Assembly: GCF_003060865.1 (NCBI RefSeq)
Contig: NZ_CP028918.1
Location: forward strand, 814,001-878,000
Direction: 5' to 3'
Source: Gemmobacter aquarius
GTDB lineage: Bacteria > Pseudomonadota > Alphaproteobacteria > Rhodobacterales > Rhodobacteraceae
Length of the DNA stretch: 64,000 bases
The stretch's first letter is position 1. Each line of letters starts with the position of its first letter. This document shows, piece by piece, positions 55,811-63,084 of this stretch. The notes under the pieces are model-generated. The model searched no databases, had not been told where the DNA came from, and saw only the letters and a program-made list of their open reading frames with translations. Both the position numbers and the translations under genes were made by a program.

Positions 55811-55846
55811 AGTAGACACTAATTGGGCTTGTAGAGTCAACACTCT
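55811..55846 (-). promoter_or_regulatory. Promoter of the TIR-SLATT operon with small palindrome
   Basis: Minus-strand TTGACT (55840-55835) and TCTACT (55816-55811), 18-bp spacer, about 37 bases before the TIR start. AGAGT-CAAC-ACTCT (55833-55846) is a short palindrome over the -35. Confidence 0.45.
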
Positions 55847-55860
55847 TGTTAGGACATCCC

Positions 55861-56169
55861 CTACCGCCCCGCCTTCTCCGCAATCCCTGATACCCCTTCC
55901 CGCCGCTCCAATTCCGCCAGCACCTCGTCGAGCGTCACGTCGCGGGACGTGAGCATGACGAGGAGGTGGTAGAGGACGTCGGCGGCCTCTGCCGTCAGTT
56001 TGGTGCGGTCGCCTTTGACGGCTTCGATGATCGCCTCGACGGCTTCCTCGCCGAATTTCTCGGCGCATTTTTCCGGGCCTTTGGACAGGAGTTTGGCGGT
56101 CCAGCTGCTGTCGGGGTCGGCGGTCTTGCGGGCTTCTATCGTGGCGGCGAGGCGGTGGAGGGGTGTCAT
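55861..56169 (-). CDS. hisE: Phosphoribosyl-ATP pyrophosphatase
   Basis: A 102-residue HisE of the all-alpha NTP pyrophosphatase (MazG-like) fold. Metal-binding acids are in [16 protein letters not shown] and [13 protein letters not shown]. It hydrolyses phosphoribosyl-ATP in the second step of histidine synthesis. The start overlaps hisF (ATGA). Confidence 0.95.
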   Translation of the reverse strand: MTPLHRLAATIEARKTADPDSSWTAKLLSKGPEKCAEKFGEEAVEAIIEAVKGDRTKLTAEAADVLYHLLVMLTSRDVTLDEVLAELERREGVSGIAEKAGR

Positions 56170-56927
56170 GCGAGCCTCATGGGGATGCCGGCGGCGGCCA
56201 TGTGGGCCTTTGCCTGTTCAATCGTGAATTCGCCGAAGTGGAAGATCGAGGCGGCAAGGACGGCGGAGGCGCCGCCTTTGGTGACGCCTTGGACGAGGTG
56301 GTCGAGGGTGCCGACACCGCCCGATGCGATGACGGGGACCGAGACGGCGTCACTGACCGCGCGGGTGAGGGGCAGGTTGTAGCCGCCCTTGGTGCCGTCA
56401 CGGTCCATCGAGGTGAGCAGGATCTCGCCCGCGCCTTTGGCGGCGACGGTGCGGGCGAAGTCGATGGCGTCTATGCCGGTGGCTTTGCGCCCCCCGTGGG
56501 TGAAGATCTCCCATTTGCCGGGGGATACGGTCTTGGCGTCGATGGCCACGACGATGCATTGCGAGCCGAAGCGGTCGGCGGCGCGGGCCACGACATCGGG
56601 GTCGGCCACGGCTGCGGAGTTGAACGAGACCTTGTCGGCCCCCGCCAGAAGCAGGGCGCGTACGTCTTCGGGGGTGCGGACGCCGCCGCCCACGGTGAGC
56701 GGCATGAAGCATTGTTCGGCGGTGCGGGTGACGAGGTCGAACATGGTGCCACGGTTTTCGTGGGTAGCGTGGATGTCGAGAAAGCACAGCTCGTCTGCGC
56801 CTGCCGCGTCATAGGCGCGGGCGGCTTCGACCGGATCGCCCGCGTCGCGCAGAGAGACGAAGTTCACGCCCTTGACCACGCGGCCATCGGCCACGTCGAG
56901 GCAGGGGATGAGGCGGGTTTTGAGCAT
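56166..56927 (-). CDS. hisF: Imidazole glycerol phosphate synthase cyclase subunit
   Basis: A 253-residue (beta/alpha)8 barrel. The catalytic acids are in [15 protein letters not shown] and VVAIDAKTV; phosphate-binding loops are LTVGGGVRT and [10 protein letters not shown]. It joins with HisH to make IGP and AICAR. HisH is 5 kb away in the same orientation rather than next door. Confidence 0.96.
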   Translation of the reverse strand: MLKTRLIPCLDVADGRVVKGVNFVSLRDAGDPVEAARAYDAAGADELCFLDIHATHENRGTMFDLVTRTAEQCFMPLTVGGGVRTPEDVRALLLAGADKVSFNSAAVADPDVVARAADRFGSQCIVVAIDAKTVSPGKWEIFTHGGRKATGIDAIDFARTVAAKGAGEILLTSMDRDGTKGGYNLPLTRAVSDAVSVPVIASGGVGTLDHLVQGVTKGGASAVLAASIFHFGEFTIEQAKAHMAAAGIPMRLA

Positions 56928-56930
56928 GGA

Positions 56931-57230
56931 TCACCTGTGGCGGGTTCGGCGCCAGAGGTAACGGATCAGGTCGGAAAGTGCCAGAAGCGAGATGAGCAGG
57001 CCGGAGAGGGCCGCGGCGGGCAGGGTGGCGAGGGCGAGCCAGCCCAGCATGGCGGCGGTGTAGAGGGCCGGGCCGATGTCGGTTCCGAAGGCGGGGCAGG
57101 GGTGGATGGAGCCTTCGTCGAGTTGGCAGCCGAGGGTTGAGGCGGTGGCGTAGGCGGCGAGCGTCGACAGGACGGGGAGGAGACAGACGGCGATGATCGC
57201 GGCGAGGATGATATAGGCGGCGCGTTTCAT
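56931..57230 (-). CDS. Small membrane protein (99 aa), hypothetical
   Basis: A 99-residue protein with two or three helices: AAYIILAAIIAVCLLPVLSTLAAY and MLGWLALATLPAAALSGLLISLLAL, joined by a Cys-containing loop (LGCQLDEGSIHPCPAFG) that could form a disulphide outside the membrane. The ATG at 57230 is preferred; a longer reading lacks a ribosome site. Just before hisF on the same strand (3 bp gap); similar small membrane genes occur in his clusters of relatives. Confidence 0.65.
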   Translation of the reverse strand: MKRAAYIILAAIIAVCLLPVLSTLAAYATASTLGCQLDEGSIHPCPAFGTDIGPALYTAAMLGWLALATLPAAALSGLLISLLALSDLIRYLWRRTRHR

Positions 57231-57363
57231 CGGCGCGGGACGGGGGGCTGGAACATGGGGCACCTTGGACTGTCGGACAGGGGAAAGCTGAACCTGCGGG
57301 GGGACGGGCGTCAAGCCCGATGTGGCGGTTGCAAAGCGGTGCGGGACGGGCTTTTCTGGTGCA

Positions 57364-58281
57364 ATGGCAAAGCTGGTTTTACTCCATAAGGCGGGTTCGA
57401 TCTACGATGACGAGCCGGACCGCGTTTACGACTTTCCGAAAGCCTATCTGAAGGCGGTTCGGGAAGGGGTCGGGGATTGGGCGATCTATTACGAACCCGC
57501 CAAGGCGGGGCAGCGGGGGTATTTCGCCGTGGCGCGGATCGGCGAGGTGGTGCCCAAGCCGGATGTGCCCGACCGCTATCTGGCGCGGATCGTGCCGGGC
57601 AGTTTCCTGCCCTTTGACCGCGAGGTGCCGCGATTGCTGGACGGGCGCGTGCTGGAGGCGGCCTTGGCCGGGGCGGATGGCAGCCCCAAGAAGGGCGGCG
57701 CGGTGCAACTGGCCGTGCGGCGCGTGACCGAGGCCGATTTCGCGCGGATCGTCGGGCTGGGCCTGCCGCAGGATCTGGAGGCCGAGGAGGCGCGGCGGTA
57801 CGATCCCGCAGTCGAAATTGATGACGGGGCCGGGGTTTTCGAGCGGCCTGTGATCGAGCGGTTGACGAGCAGGCCCTACCGCGACGTGGCATTCCGGCGG
57901 AAGGTGCGCGCGGCCTATGACTACCGCTGCGCCATTTCGGGGTTACGGCTGCGCAACGGTGGCGGGCGGCCCGAGGTGCAGGCGGCCCATATCCGCCCCG
58001 TCGAGAGACTGGGAAGCGATTCCGTGAGGAACGGGCTGGCGCTTTCGGGCACGCTGCACTGGATGTTCGACCGCGGATTGCTGTCGGTGGCGGATGACAT
58101 GAGCATCCTCGTGTCTCGCAACAAGGTGCCGCACGAGGTGTCGGACCGGCTGATCGCAGCGGAGGGGAGGTTGCGCCTGCCCGCCGATGCGCGGGACTGG
58201 CCACATCCCGAGAACCTGCGCTGGCACCGCGAGAACGTCTTTGGCCAGATGGCATTCGACGAGCCCGCGCCCTGGGGGTGA
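57364..58281 (+). CDS. HNH endonuclease with N-terminal unknown domain
   Basis: A 305-residue protein. The C-terminal half is an HNH_2-type nuclease: FRRKVRAAYDYRCAISGLRL, VQAAHIRPV and GLALSGTLHWMFDRGLLSV hold the metal and catalytic His residues. The N-terminal about 120 residues (IYDDEPDRVYDFPKAYLKAV; WAIYYEPAKAGQRGYFAVARIG) form a separate domain like those in HNH restriction enzymes and could read modified bases. No methylase gene is nearby. It is oriented opposite to the his genes; function in restriction is a guess. Confidence 0.75.
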   Translation: MAKLVLLHKAGSIYDDEPDRVYDFPKAYLKAVREGVGDWAIYYEPAKAGQRGYFAVARIGEVVPKPDVPDRYLARIVPGSFLPFDREVPRLLDGRVLEAALAGADGSPKKGGAVQLAVRRVTEADFARIVGLGLPQDLEAEEARRYDPAVEIDDGAGVFERPVIERLTSRPYRDVAFRRKVRAAYDYRCAISGLRLRNGGGRPEVQAAHIRPVERLGSDSVRNGLALSGTLHWMFDRGLLSVADDMSILVSRNKVPHEVSDRLIAAEGRLRLPADARDWPHPENLRWHRENVFGQMAFDEPAPWG

Positions 58282-58305
58282 CGTGTCGGTTTTGCGCAAA
58301 GCGCC

Positions 58306-58381
58306 GGGGGGCTTGGCGCCCCCCGGACCCCCTGCGGGATATTCGGGCGCGTGTGAAAGCGGGAGGGACGGTGCGTTTCGG
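58306..58381 (+). repeat. Direct repeat, copy 1 (hairpin-GGATATTTG element)
   Basis: 76 bases, nearly identical to 58581-58656. It starts with a hairpin GGGGGGCTTGGCGCCCCCC, then GACCCCCTGCGGGATATTCG and GCGTGTGAAAGCGGGAGGGA. It follows the HNH gene stop by 24 bases. Confidence 0.7.
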
Positions 58382-58580
58382 GCGTCTTCGTGGAGCGTGG
58401 CTGTAGCAAGAGCAGGGGAGCGCAAGCGGCGGGATTGCGCGGCGGGGGCTGGTGGCCGGAGGCTATCCTTTGGTGGGTTCGGGGATCACGGTGGCGTGCC
58501 TTGTCCGATCTTTGCGGGGCGTTCGGCCAAGGGGGCGGGAAGGGGCGTTCTGCTGCGGATTGCGGATGGGGAAGCGTAGC

Positions 58581-58656
58581 GGGGGGCTTCGCGCCCCCCG
58601 GACCCCCTGCGGGATATTTGGGCGAGTGTGAAAGCGGGAGGGACGGTGCGTTTCGG
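58581..58656 (+). repeat. Direct repeat, copy 2 (hairpin-GGATATTTG element)
   Basis: 76 bases, four or so differences from copy 1 (CTTCGCG for CTTGGCG; ATATTTGGGCGAG for ATATTCGGGCGCG). The copies bound about 200 bases that hold no recognisable gene. Confidence 0.7.
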
Positions 58657-59060
58657 CATTTCAGGGCTGTTGCAGGCGGTGGGGAGCGCTGGCCAAGGGT
58701 TTGCGGCTGGGGCTGCTGTCTGGACTTGGGGGAGGTGTCGTGGGTCGTCCGGGGCAAGGTGCGGGCAGTGGCAAGGCTGGCGGGTCGGGGCGGAGGAGGT
58801 TGGGACGGGGGAGGTTGGGACGGGGGAGGTTGGGGGAGGTGCCGGGGTGGGGCGGCTGGTGGGCGGTGTGCTTTGGTCTGGTCTTTGGCTGGTCGCGTGG
58901 GGCCGGTGGCGGGGGTGCTTGGTTGCGTCAGGCTGTGGCAGTGCAAGTTGGAGGTCGGGTGTGATGGTGGCTGGCTTGGGTCGGATCGTTATCTGTACAA
59001 ATAAGATCGACGAGATGGCGGCGTTTTAACTGTGCCATTTCGGCTTTTCCGTCAGACGCG
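58657..59060 (+). other. G-rich intergenic region with 15-bp tandem repeat
   Basis: About 400 bases without a convincing gene. GAGGTTGGGACGGGG occurs at 58796-58810 and 58811-58825, with a shortened third copy after it. The run of G tracts (58796-58860) could fold as G-quadruplexes on the plus strand. Long open frames here are a by-product of the base composition. Confidence 0.55.
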
Positions 59061-59352
59061 GGACCGGTGACCGCATCGTGGAACTGGTGCCTGCCACCTT
59101 TGGCGTGACGATACTTTTGCACCCTGCGGCCGTGTCGCAGAGGGAAGGGCAGGTGTTGGTCAAGCTGGTCTTCGATGTCGAGGATGTCGAAGCGTTCTGC
59201 GCCAGGGCGAGGGCGGAGGGCTGGAGTTCGGGACCGTCCAGCGCGGTGAAGGGTATGTCTTTGCCAATGCGAAAGACCCGTCTCAGAACCCAATCCAGGT
59301 GTCGGGGGCCGGTGTTTTCCCGCGGGTGAGGACGTCGGGGCCGGTCTGGTGA
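59061..59352 (+). pseudogene. Decayed VOC/glyoxalase-family gene
   Basis: The plus strand reads TGDRIVELVPATFGVTILLH, then VLVKLVFDVEDVEAFCARAR, in one frame; after AEG at about 59220 the match continues in another frame as LEFGTVQRGEGYVFANAKDP and SQNPIQVSG. One base is missing near 59218-59222. The first third of a VOC domain is absent and no start codon precedes it. It is a truncated, frameshifted remnant. Confidence 0.6.
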
Positions 59353-59364
59353 GGGGCGTCGACC

Positions 59365-60084
59365 TTAGATGTCCAGCGTCTTGATCGCCGCGGCGAGGTC
59401 GATTGCGCCGTCGTAGAGGGCGCGGCCTGATATGGCGCCTGCGATGACGCCGGTGGCCTTGAGCGCGATCAGGTCTTGCATACGGCTGACCCCTCCGCTT
59501 GCGATGACGGGGATGGTGACGGCGCGGGCGAGGGATTCTGTTGCCTCGATGTTGGGGCCGGCCATTGCGCCGTCGCGGTCGATGTCGGTGTAGATGATTG
59601 CGGCGACGCCTGCATCTTCGAAGCTGCGGGCAAGGTCGGTGGCCTGCACGGTGGTCTCATGCGCCCAGCCTTTGGTCGCGACGAACCCCTTGCGGGCGTC
59701 GATGCCGACGGCCACCTTGCCGGGGAAGGCGCGGGCGGCTTGGCGCACGAGGGCCGGGTTTTCGACGGCGACGGTGCCGAGGATCACGCGGGCGAGGCCC
59801 TTTTCGAGCCACATCGCGATGGTCGCCATATCACGTATGCCGCCGCCGAGCTGGGCGGGGACGGTGACGGCTTTCAGGATCGCCTCGACCGCTGCGGCGT
59901 TGACGGGCGCGCCCGCAAAGGCACCGTTCAGGTCGACGAGGTGGAGCCACTGGCAGCCCGCGCTCTGGAACTTTAGTGCCTGTGCCGCCGGATCGTCGCC
60001 GAAGACGGTGGCGGCGGACATCTCGCCACGCAACAGGCGCACGCATTGGCCGTCTTTGAGGTCGATCGCGGGATAGAGGATCAT
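59365..60084 (-). CDS. hisA: Phosphoribosylformimino-5-aminoimidazole carboxamide ribotide isomerase
   Basis: A 239-residue barrel: [20 protein letters not shown] at the start (catalytic Asp), [12 protein letters not shown] and [17 protein letters not shown] (second Asp), [10 protein letters not shown]. It isomerises ProFAR in histidine synthesis. The ATG at 60084 is standard; MQPMILYP three codons earlier is possible. It stands apart from hisF by 2.4 kb of unrelated genes. Confidence 0.95.
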   Translation of the reverse strand: MILYPAIDLKDGQCVRLLRGEMSAATVFGDDPAAQALKFQSAGCQWLHLVDLNGAFAGAPVNAAAVEAILKAVTVPAQLGGGIRDMATIAMWLEKGLARVILGTVAVENPALVRQAARAFPGKVAVGIDARKGFVATKGWAHETTVQATDLARSFEDAGVAAIIYTDIDRDGAMAGPNIEATESLARAVTIPVIASGGVSRMQDLIALKATGVIAGAISGRALYDGAIDLAAAIKTLDI

Positions 60085-60220
60085 GGGCTGCATCCGGCTG
60101 GTTGGGATGGGTGCGCTTTGCCATGCGGGCAAAGGGCGGGCAAGGGCGGAACGTGGCGTCAGGCTTGAACGGGGGCGCGGATCGGGGGAAGGTGGCGGTA
60201 ACGACACGGGAGGTGATGTC

Positions 60221-60616
60221 ATGGTGCGGTTAACCACAGTGGTGCTGGCAGGAATTTTTGCAGCTGGAGCGGCCTTTGCGGCCGATCCGGTCGAAGGGGT
60301 GTGGAAGACATCCCCGGATGACAACGGGCATTATGGCCAAATCGAGGTCAAGCCGTGCGGTGCGGCCTTTTGCGGCACGCTGGTGCGGGCCTTTGACCAG
60401 ACGGGGGCCGAGGTCGAAAGCCCTAACATCGGCAAACAGATCATCTGGGATATGGTGGCCGAGGGTGACGGATTCTACGATGGCGGCATGATCTGGTCGC
60501 CGGACCGCGACAAGACTTACAAGTCGAAGATGACGCTGACAGGTGACGGGCTGGCGGTCGAGGGTTGCGTGCTGTTCGTCTGCCGCGATGGCGGGGCCTG
60601 GGCAAGGGTGAAGTGA
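60221..60616 (+). CDS. DUF2147 exported protein
   Basis: A 131-residue protein with a Sec signal peptide (residues 1-20, ending AGAAFA) and a DUF2147 lipocalin-like domain: [34 protein letters not shown], and the end [17 protein letters not shown] strong GGGAGGTGAT lies just before the ATG. DUF2147 proteins are found across proteobacteria; function unknown. It is oriented against the his genes. Confidence 0.85.
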   Translation: MVRLTTVVLAGIFAAGAAFAADPVEGVWKTSPDDNGHYGQIEVKPCGAAFCGTLVRAFDQTGAEVESPNIGKQIIWDMVAEGDGFYDGGMIWSPDRDKTYKSKMTLTGDGLAVEGCVLFVCRDGGAWARVK

Positions 60617-60696
60617 AAAACGCAGGATTCGGGTTGCGGCGGGCGGCGTAGCGACCGAGACAAGGGCAGGCCTGCACAACTCCGGAGAGCCGCCCG

Positions 60697-61590
60697 ATGT
60701 CGAAAGCCGATTGGCTGCGCCTGATCGTCCTGTCCCTGCTTTGGGGCGGGTCGTTTCTTTTCGTCAGTATCGCCCTTGCCGGCGGGGTACCGCCGCTGGT
60801 GCTTGTCTGGTGCCGTGTCGGATTCGGCGCGGCGGTGCTGGCAGCCGTGCTCATGCTGATGCGGACGGGGTTTCCGCACCGGAACCTTTGGCCTGCGCTT
60901 GTCGTGATGGGGCTTTTGAACAATGTCATCCCGTTTACGCTGTTCGCCTTTGCCCAAGGCCAGATCGGGGCGGGTCTGGCGGCCATCCTGAACGCGATGA
61001 CCCCGCTTTTCACCGTTCTCGTCGGGCATCTGCTGCTGGCCGAAGAGCGGATGACGGGGCCGCGTGTGACAGGTGTGGTGCTTGGCTTTGCGGGCGTGAT
61101 GGTGATGATGCGGGGCGAGGGGTTCGGCGGCACGGTGCTGGCAAAGCTCGCCTGTCTGGGGGCGGCGCTGTCCTATGCCTTTGCCGGGGTCTGGGGGCGG
61201 CGGTTCAAGCGGTCGGGGCTGCCACCGATGGCCGTTGCCTTCGGGCAATGCGCCTCGGCTGCGGTGATCCTCGGGCCGGTGATGCTGGTGGTGGACCGGC
61301 CCTGGCTGTTGCCGGTACCGGAGACGGGTGCGGTTGTCGCCATTGCGGGGCTGGTGTTCCTGTCTACCGCGCTGGCGTATCTGTTGTTTTTCGGGCTGCT
61401 GGCTTCGGCGGGCGCACTGAACGTGCAGCTTGTGACCTTTCTCATCCCGGTCAGCGCAGTGCTGCTGGGCGTGCTGTTTCTGGGCGAGGTGCTTGAGACA
61501 AAGCATCTGGCCGGTGCCGCGCTGATTGCGGCGGGGCTGGTTGCGATCGACGGGCGGTTCTGGCAGCGGTTGCGCGCGGGCGCCCGATAA
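60697..61590 (+). CDS. EamA-family (DMT) transporter
   Basis: A 297-residue membrane protein with ten predicted helices and two EamA repeats; the first starts ADWLRLIVLSLLWGGSFLFV and the second LAKLACLGAALSYAFAGVWG. Typical features are the PLF(T/A)xLxxxLLLxE block AMTPLFTVLVGHLLLAEERM and LIPVSAVLLGVLFLGEVLE. It exports amino acids or similar metabolites, in general. The stop codon lies inside the first of three 33-bp hairpins. Confidence 0.9.
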   Translation: MSKADWLRLIVLSLLWGGSFLFVSIALAGGVPPLVLVWCRVGFGAAVLAAVLMLMRTGFPHRNLWPALVVMGLLNNVIPFTLFAFAQGQIGAGLAAILNAMTPLFTVLVGHLLLAEERMTGPRVTGVVLGFAGVMVMMRGEGFGGTVLAKLACLGAALSYAFAGVWGRRFKRSGLPPMAVAFGQCASAAVILGPVMLVVDRPWLLPVPETGAVVAIAGLVFLSTALAYLLFFGLLASAGALNVQLVTFLIPVSAVLLGVLFLGEVLETKHLAGAALIAAGLVAIDGRFWQRLRAGAR

Positions 61591-61613
61591 TTTTCGACGA
61601 AAATTATCGGGCG
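61581..61613. terminator. 33-bp hairpin 1 over the EamA stop codon
   Basis: Perfect 15-bp stem CGCCCGATAATTTTC (61581-61595) with its complement at 61599-61613, loop GAC. The TAA stop is in the stem. AT pairs near the loop and GC pairs at the base; likely bidirectional terminator. Confidence 0.65.
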
Positions 61614-61615
61614 GG

Positions 61616-61648
61616 GCGCGGAAATCTTTCTGCGAAAGATTTCCGTGC
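61616..61648. terminator. 33-bp hairpin 2
   Basis: 15-bp stem (one G-U) GCGCGGAAATCTTTC (61616-61630) with 61634-61648, loop TGC. Same size and shape as its neighbours but different sequence. Confidence 0.6.
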
Positions 61649-61658
61649 GGCGGGGGTG

Positions 61659-61691
61659 GCGCCAAGAATTTTCTGGGAAAATTCTTGGCGC
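61659..61691. terminator. 33-bp hairpin 3 at the hisH end
   Basis: Perfect 15-bp stem GCGCCAAGAATTTTC (61659-61673) with 61677-61691, loop TGG. It ends 11 bases before the hisH stop codon, so it would end hisH transcription. Confidence 0.65.
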
Positions 61692-61701
61692 GGCGGGGCG
61701 G

Positions 61702-62340
61702 TCAGGGGGCCCAGCGCAGGAAGTTCGCGATCAGGCGCAGGCCGGTGGCTTGCGATTTCTCGGGGTGGAACTGGGTGCCGATCACGCTGCCCTGGCCGAC
61801 GATGGCGGTAACGGGGCCAGCGTAATCCACATGGGCCAGCAGGTGGTCGGGGTCGCTGACCCTGAAATGGTAGGAATGGACGAAATAGGCGTGATCGCCG
61901 GTTTCTATTCCTTCGAGCACGGGGTGCGCCTGATCGATCACCAGATCGTTCCAGCCCATATGCGGTACTTTCAGCGCGGGGTCGGCGGGGGTGATACGAA
62001 CCACCTCGCCCCCGATCCAGTCAAAGCCCCGCGTGTCGTGATATTCGCGCCCCCATGTCGCAAGCATCTGCATGCCCACGCAAATGCCGAGGAAGGGTTT
62101 TCCTTGGGCCACGCCTTCCGAAATCGCCTCGAACAGGCCGCCGTAAGCCCCGAGCGCAAGGCGGCAGGCGGGGAAAGCGCCGTCACCGGGCAGCACGATG
62201 CGAGTGGCACGGGCGACGTCTTCGGGGTGCGAGGAGACCAGCACTTCGCCCGCGCCGGTTTCGGCTGCCATGCGCTGAAAGGCCTTTTCGGCGGAATGCA
62301 GGTTGCCGCTGTCATAATCGACGAGGACGGTGAGGGACAT
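61702..62340 (-). CDS. hisH: Imidazole glycerol phosphate synthase glutaminase subunit
   Basis: A 212-residue class I glutamine amidotransferase. The nucleophile Cys is in FLGICVGMQML, the His and Glu in GTQFHPEKSQ; the oxyanion region is LPGDGAF. It feeds ammonia to HisF. Confidence 0.96.
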   Translation of the reverse strand: MSLTVLVDYDSGNLHSAEKAFQRMAAETGAGEVLVSSHPEDVARATRIVLPGDGAFPACRLALGAYGGLFEAISEGVAQGKPFLGICVGMQMLATWGREYHDTRGFDWIGGEVVRITPADPALKVPHMGWNDLVIDQAHPVLEGIETGDHAYFVHSYHFRVSDPDHLLAHVDYAGPVTAIVGQGSVIGTQFHPEKSQATGLRLIANFLRWAP

Positions 62341-62363
62341 GGCGGCGGCTCCGGTCGGGTAGG

Positions 62364-62413
62364 GCCAAGGATTTTGACCAAAATCCTTGGCAAATTTCTT
62401 TTCGAGAAATTTG
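62364..62413. repeat. Two hairpins between hisB and hisH
   Basis: GCCAAGGATTTTG pairs with CAAAATCCTTGGC (62364-62391), directly followed by CAAATTTCT pairing with AGAAATTTG (62391-62413). AT-rich loops and GC bases like the hairpins at 61581-61691. They fill the 74-bp gap and may process or attenuate the hisB-hisH message. Confidence 0.6.
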
Positions 62414-62414
62414 G

Positions 62415-63002
62415 TCAGAGCGCGCCTTTGGTCGAGGGCAGGACGCCTGCCATGCGCGGGTCGGGTTCAGCCGCCTGGCGCAGGGCGCGGGCGACCGATT
62501 TGAAGGCGGCTTCCGCGATGTGGTGGCTGTTGATGCCGTGGACCATGTCGACATGGAGCGTGATGCCGCCATGGGTCGCCAAGGCCTGGAAGAATTCGCG
62601 CACCAGTTCGGTGTCGAAACTGCCGATCTTCTGGGTGGGGAAGGTCACGTTCCACACAAGGAACGGCCGCCCCGACAGGTCGAGCGCGCAGGCGACCTGT
62701 GCGTCGTCCATGGCAAGGTTGAAATGGCCGTAGCGGCGGATGCCCTTCTTGTCGCCCAGCGCGCGGGTCAGGGCTTGTCCGAGCGCGATGCCGCAATCCT
62801 CAACCGTGTGGTGGTCGTCGATATGCAGGTCGCCGTCGGCCTTTACGGTAATGTCGATCAGGGAATGGCGGGCCAGTTGGTCGAGCATGTGGTCAAAGAA
62901 GCCGACGCCGGTGTGATTGTCGTAAGCGCCCGTGCCGTCGAGGTTGACGGTTACGGCGATCTCGGTCTCGGACGTGCTGCGGTGGATTTCGGCCTGACGC
63001 AT
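62415..63002 (-). CDS. hisB: Imidazoleglycerol-phosphate dehydratase
   Basis: A 195-residue monofunctional HisB. Metal-binding His/Glu clusters are in [25 protein letters not shown] and the late [14 protein letters not shown]. It dehydrates IGP to imidazole acetol phosphate. First gene of the his set on this strand. Confidence 0.96.
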   Translation of the reverse strand: MRQAEIHRSTSETEIAVTVNLDGTGAYDNHTGVGFFDHMLDQLARHSLIDITVKADGDLHIDDHHTVEDCGIALGQALTRALGDKKGIRRYGHFNLAMDDAQVACALDLSGRPFLVWNVTFPTQKIGSFDTELVREFFQALATHGGITLHVDMVHGINSHHIAEAAFKSVARALRQAAEPDPRMAGVLPSTKGAL

Positions 63003-63084
63003 GGGGCGGCTCCTGTCTGACGGGGGCGTTATAGGCGCGGGGGGGCTGCTTGGGAAGGGGCGGTTGGATTGTTGAATAGGGGGG

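Noticed and set aside
58390..59029. Two overlapping open frames of 133-204 codons after the HNH gene
   Set aside because: They are Gly/Arg/Trp-rich, run across the direct repeat and G-rich tandem repeat, and resemble no protein.
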